A stretch of DNA of 64,000 nt from assembly GCA_947499305.1 (NCBI GenBank), contig CANMNN010000003.1, positions 124,001 through 188,000 on the forward strand, written 5' to 3'. Each line of letters starts with the position of its first letter. Position 1 is the first letter of the stretch. A program made the position numbers and the translations under genes. The notes under the pieces were generated by a model that did not search any database, had not been told where the DNA came from, and was given only the letters and a program-made list of their open reading frames with translations. Positions 62,747 through 64,000 of the stretch are shown piece by piece. This DNA comes from an uncultured Arenicella sp. Its GTDB lineage: Bacteria > Pseudomonadota > Gammaproteobacteria > Arenicellales > Arenicellaceae.

Positions 62747-63478
62747 TTAGATCAACCCCTCTTCAGAACCGATGGCTTTAACAAAGGCGTCTTCCAAATT
62801 AGCCTCATTAGTTTCTTGACGTAAACTATCTGGCGACCCGCTGGCCGCGACGGTGCCGTTGGCAATGATCACGATTTCGTCGCATAGCGCCGCTACCTCT
62901 TGCATCACATGGCTAGAAAACAAAACGCAGTGCCCCGCGTCTTTTAAACGCTGAATTACCTCTCGCAGCCCTCGAGTAGCCATAATGTCGAGTCCATTGG
63001 TCGGTTCGTCTAGTAATACATTTCGAGGTTTATGAACCAATGCGCGAGCCAGAGCTACCTTGGTTTTCTGACCTTGCGAAAAGCCTTTTGCGCGGCGGCT
63101 AATGAAATCGTTCATGTCCAGTAGTTCAGCAAGTTCGTCGACACGCATATCCAATTCTTTGCCTGACATACCGTGCAATTCGCCGAAATAGCGCACATTT
63201 TCGCGAGCCGTTAGACGCTCGTAAATTCCAGCGCCATGAGTTAACACACCTATTGAGGTGCGCACCGCTAGCTTGTCCACGGTAACGTCACGATTGTCTA
63301 TTAATGCTTTGCCAGAGTCGGGTCTGAATGCGGTGTATAAAATTCTTAACGTCGTCGATTTGCCTGCGCCGTTTGGCCCGAGTAAACCGGTAATTTTGCC
63401 ATCTTGGGCTGAAAATGAAACACCATCGATTGCCTTAACAGCACCGAAACACTTCTTTAAATCTAACACTTCTATCAT
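62747..63478 (-). CDS. ABC transporter ATP-binding protein, NatA-like
   Basis: The 243-residue ATPase has Walker A GPNGAGKST, the Q-loop, the signature FSQGQKTKVALARAL, Walker B NVLLDEPT, and the H-loop SSHVMQE. Its opening MIEVLDLKKCFGAVKAIDGV matches the NatA/CcmA type. The ATG overlaps the stop of the alpha/beta hydrolase gene upstream (ATGA). It powers the NatB-like permease. Confidence 0.95.
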   Translation of the reverse strand: MIEVLDLKKCFGAVKAIDGVSFSAQDGKITGLLGPNGAGKSTTLRILYTAFRPDSGKALIDNRDVTVDKLAVRTSIGVLTHGAGIYERLTARENVRYFGELHGMSGKELDMRVDELAELLDMNDFISRRAKGFSQGQKTKVALARALVHKPRNVLLDEPTNGLDIMATRGLREVIQRLKDAGHCVLFSSHVMQEVAALCDEIVIIANGTVAASGSPDSLRQETNEANLEDAFVKAIGSEEGLI

Positions 63479-64000
63479 GCTTCTGGCCCCGCTGCATCAA
63501 TGAAAAAAGGCATTGCGCGTTCGCGTTCAATGCAATCAGTTTTTAAGCTTTCTAAATCGGCATTTTCAATAAAGTCTCTTAGAAGGTAAGGAACACAACC
63601 TCGAGCCAGTACTCCGTGACCATGCGAAGGTACTATAAGGTGTTTAGAGTTGCTGAACATTTCCGCGGCACGCTGTCCGTTCTCAGGAGGCGTGATCGGG
63701 TCTGTTTCACCTGACAAGATTAATACAGGTTTATCACTATCAAATGCTTGAGTGAAATCGTCGTCAATAGCCCCTCTGGGCCATGTTTCACAAGTTGTTG
63801 CTATGGCATCGATCATGTCACTGCCAAAGTAGGTGTTGGCGGTATCAGAGGCGGCTCCAGGTTTAACGAAGGGGGCGTCTTCGGCACAGACAACCGAGTT
63901 GTGCATGCCTGTCGCGAATTCATCGCTAAGAGACTCTACGGTACTGATGCCCTGAGCTGCGAGTGGAATATAGTCTCCATCGTAGGCCCGTGCGATTATC
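63475..64000 (-). CDS. Alpha/beta hydrolase, C-terminal part (5' end outside window)
   Basis: The frame is open to the right edge, so the N-terminal part with the catalytic Ser is not visible. The visible portion resembles the TAP-like C-terminal region of tripeptidyl aminopeptidase-type hydrolases. The catalytic Asp is in LILSGETDPITPPENGQRAA, and the His is in VPSHGHGVLARGC. Several Cys residues (VVCAED, ATTCETW, RGCVPY, TDCIE) could form disulfides as in exported members. It is coupled to NatA by a 4-base overlap, a combination seen in several gammaproteobacteria. Confidence 0.87.
   Translation of the reverse strand, partial: IIARAYDGDYIPLAAQGISTVESLSDEFATGMHNSVVCAEDAPFVKPGAASDTANTYFGSDMIDAIATTCETWPRGAIDDDFTQAFDSDKPVLILSGETDPITPPENGQRAAEMFSNSKHLIVPSHGHGVLARGCVPYLLRDFIENADLESLKTDCIERERAMPFFIDAAGPEA

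Noticed and set aside
63475-63906. Complete 143-residue protein at the right end
   Set aside because: The reading frame remains open to the edge and the sequence is the C-terminal portion of a longer hydrolase, so the internal Met is not the true start.

Overview
This window looks like chromosomal DNA of a free-living, probably marine gammaproteobacterium. Three things suggest this. The block ibaG-grxD-murA-hisG-hisD has the gene order of that class. Outer-membrane and TonB systems are frequent. Secreted hydrolases are mixed with sulfotransferase and glycosyltransferase genes. Base composition is moderate and looks even throughout. I see no prophage, insertion sequence, tRNA, rRNA, CRISPR array or classical defence island. 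An order-level guess such as Arenicellales would be speculation.

Layout: 1-5.3 kb holds the end of an ABC-2 exporter, then a housekeeping block for iron-sulfur trafficking (ibaG, grxD), peptidoglycan precursor (murA) and histidine (short-form hisG, hisD). 5.4-12.5 kb is accessory: a divergent SDR/AraC pair, a YidD-domain fusion protein, a hexapeptide acyltransferase, a GMC oxidoreductase and a DegV protein. 12.7-17.2 kb is built around an ECF sigma factor, a membrane anti-sigma-like protein and a secreted subtilase. It is flanked by two outer-membrane barrel genes and has a strikingly structured intergenic region. 17.4-27.2 kb holds small membrane and domain-of-unknown-function proteins plus a tight five-gene run (YceH, SPOUT methyltransferase, hydrolase, PPOX-FMN protein, Rossmann protein). 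27.3-35.9 kb contains secreted hydrolases (prolyl oligopeptidase, alpha-amylase, class-C beta-lactamase-like hydrolase), an XRE/membrane-protein module with its own operators, and an old yellow enzyme.

36-38.8 kb is a second sigma locus: ECF sigma factor, ZAS zinc anti-sigma factor, PDZ protein and a divergent coiled-coil membrane protein. 38.8-45.3 kb has a racemase, an AGCS symporter, MarR with a clear operator, a cytochrome P450 and small proteins. 45.5-49.3 kb is a likely polysaccharide locus (beta-barrel, CslA-like GT2 synthase, GT-C mannosyltransferase-like protein). 49.3-58.5 kb carries an esterase, a DUF3179 protein, a TPR-sulfotransferase divergent from a GT4 glycosyltransferase, an S1/P1 nuclease and a large TonB-dependent receptor. 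58.8-64 kb has a secreted cyclophilin, an LpxD-like acyltransferase away from the usual lpx cluster, and a four-gene operon (alpha/beta hydrolase, NatA, NatB, ExoD).

The best candidates for something undescribed are the two sigma/anti-sigma loci. The first combines a secreted subtilase whose oxyanion-hole Asn appears to be Asp with nested inverted repeats upstream. Other strong signals are paired operators before the amylase, operators at the XRE and MarR promoters, the YidD-cysteine-rich fusion, and a JmjC/cupin-like protein that seems to have lost its metal ligands. All function calls come from reading the translated sequence; no database search was run.
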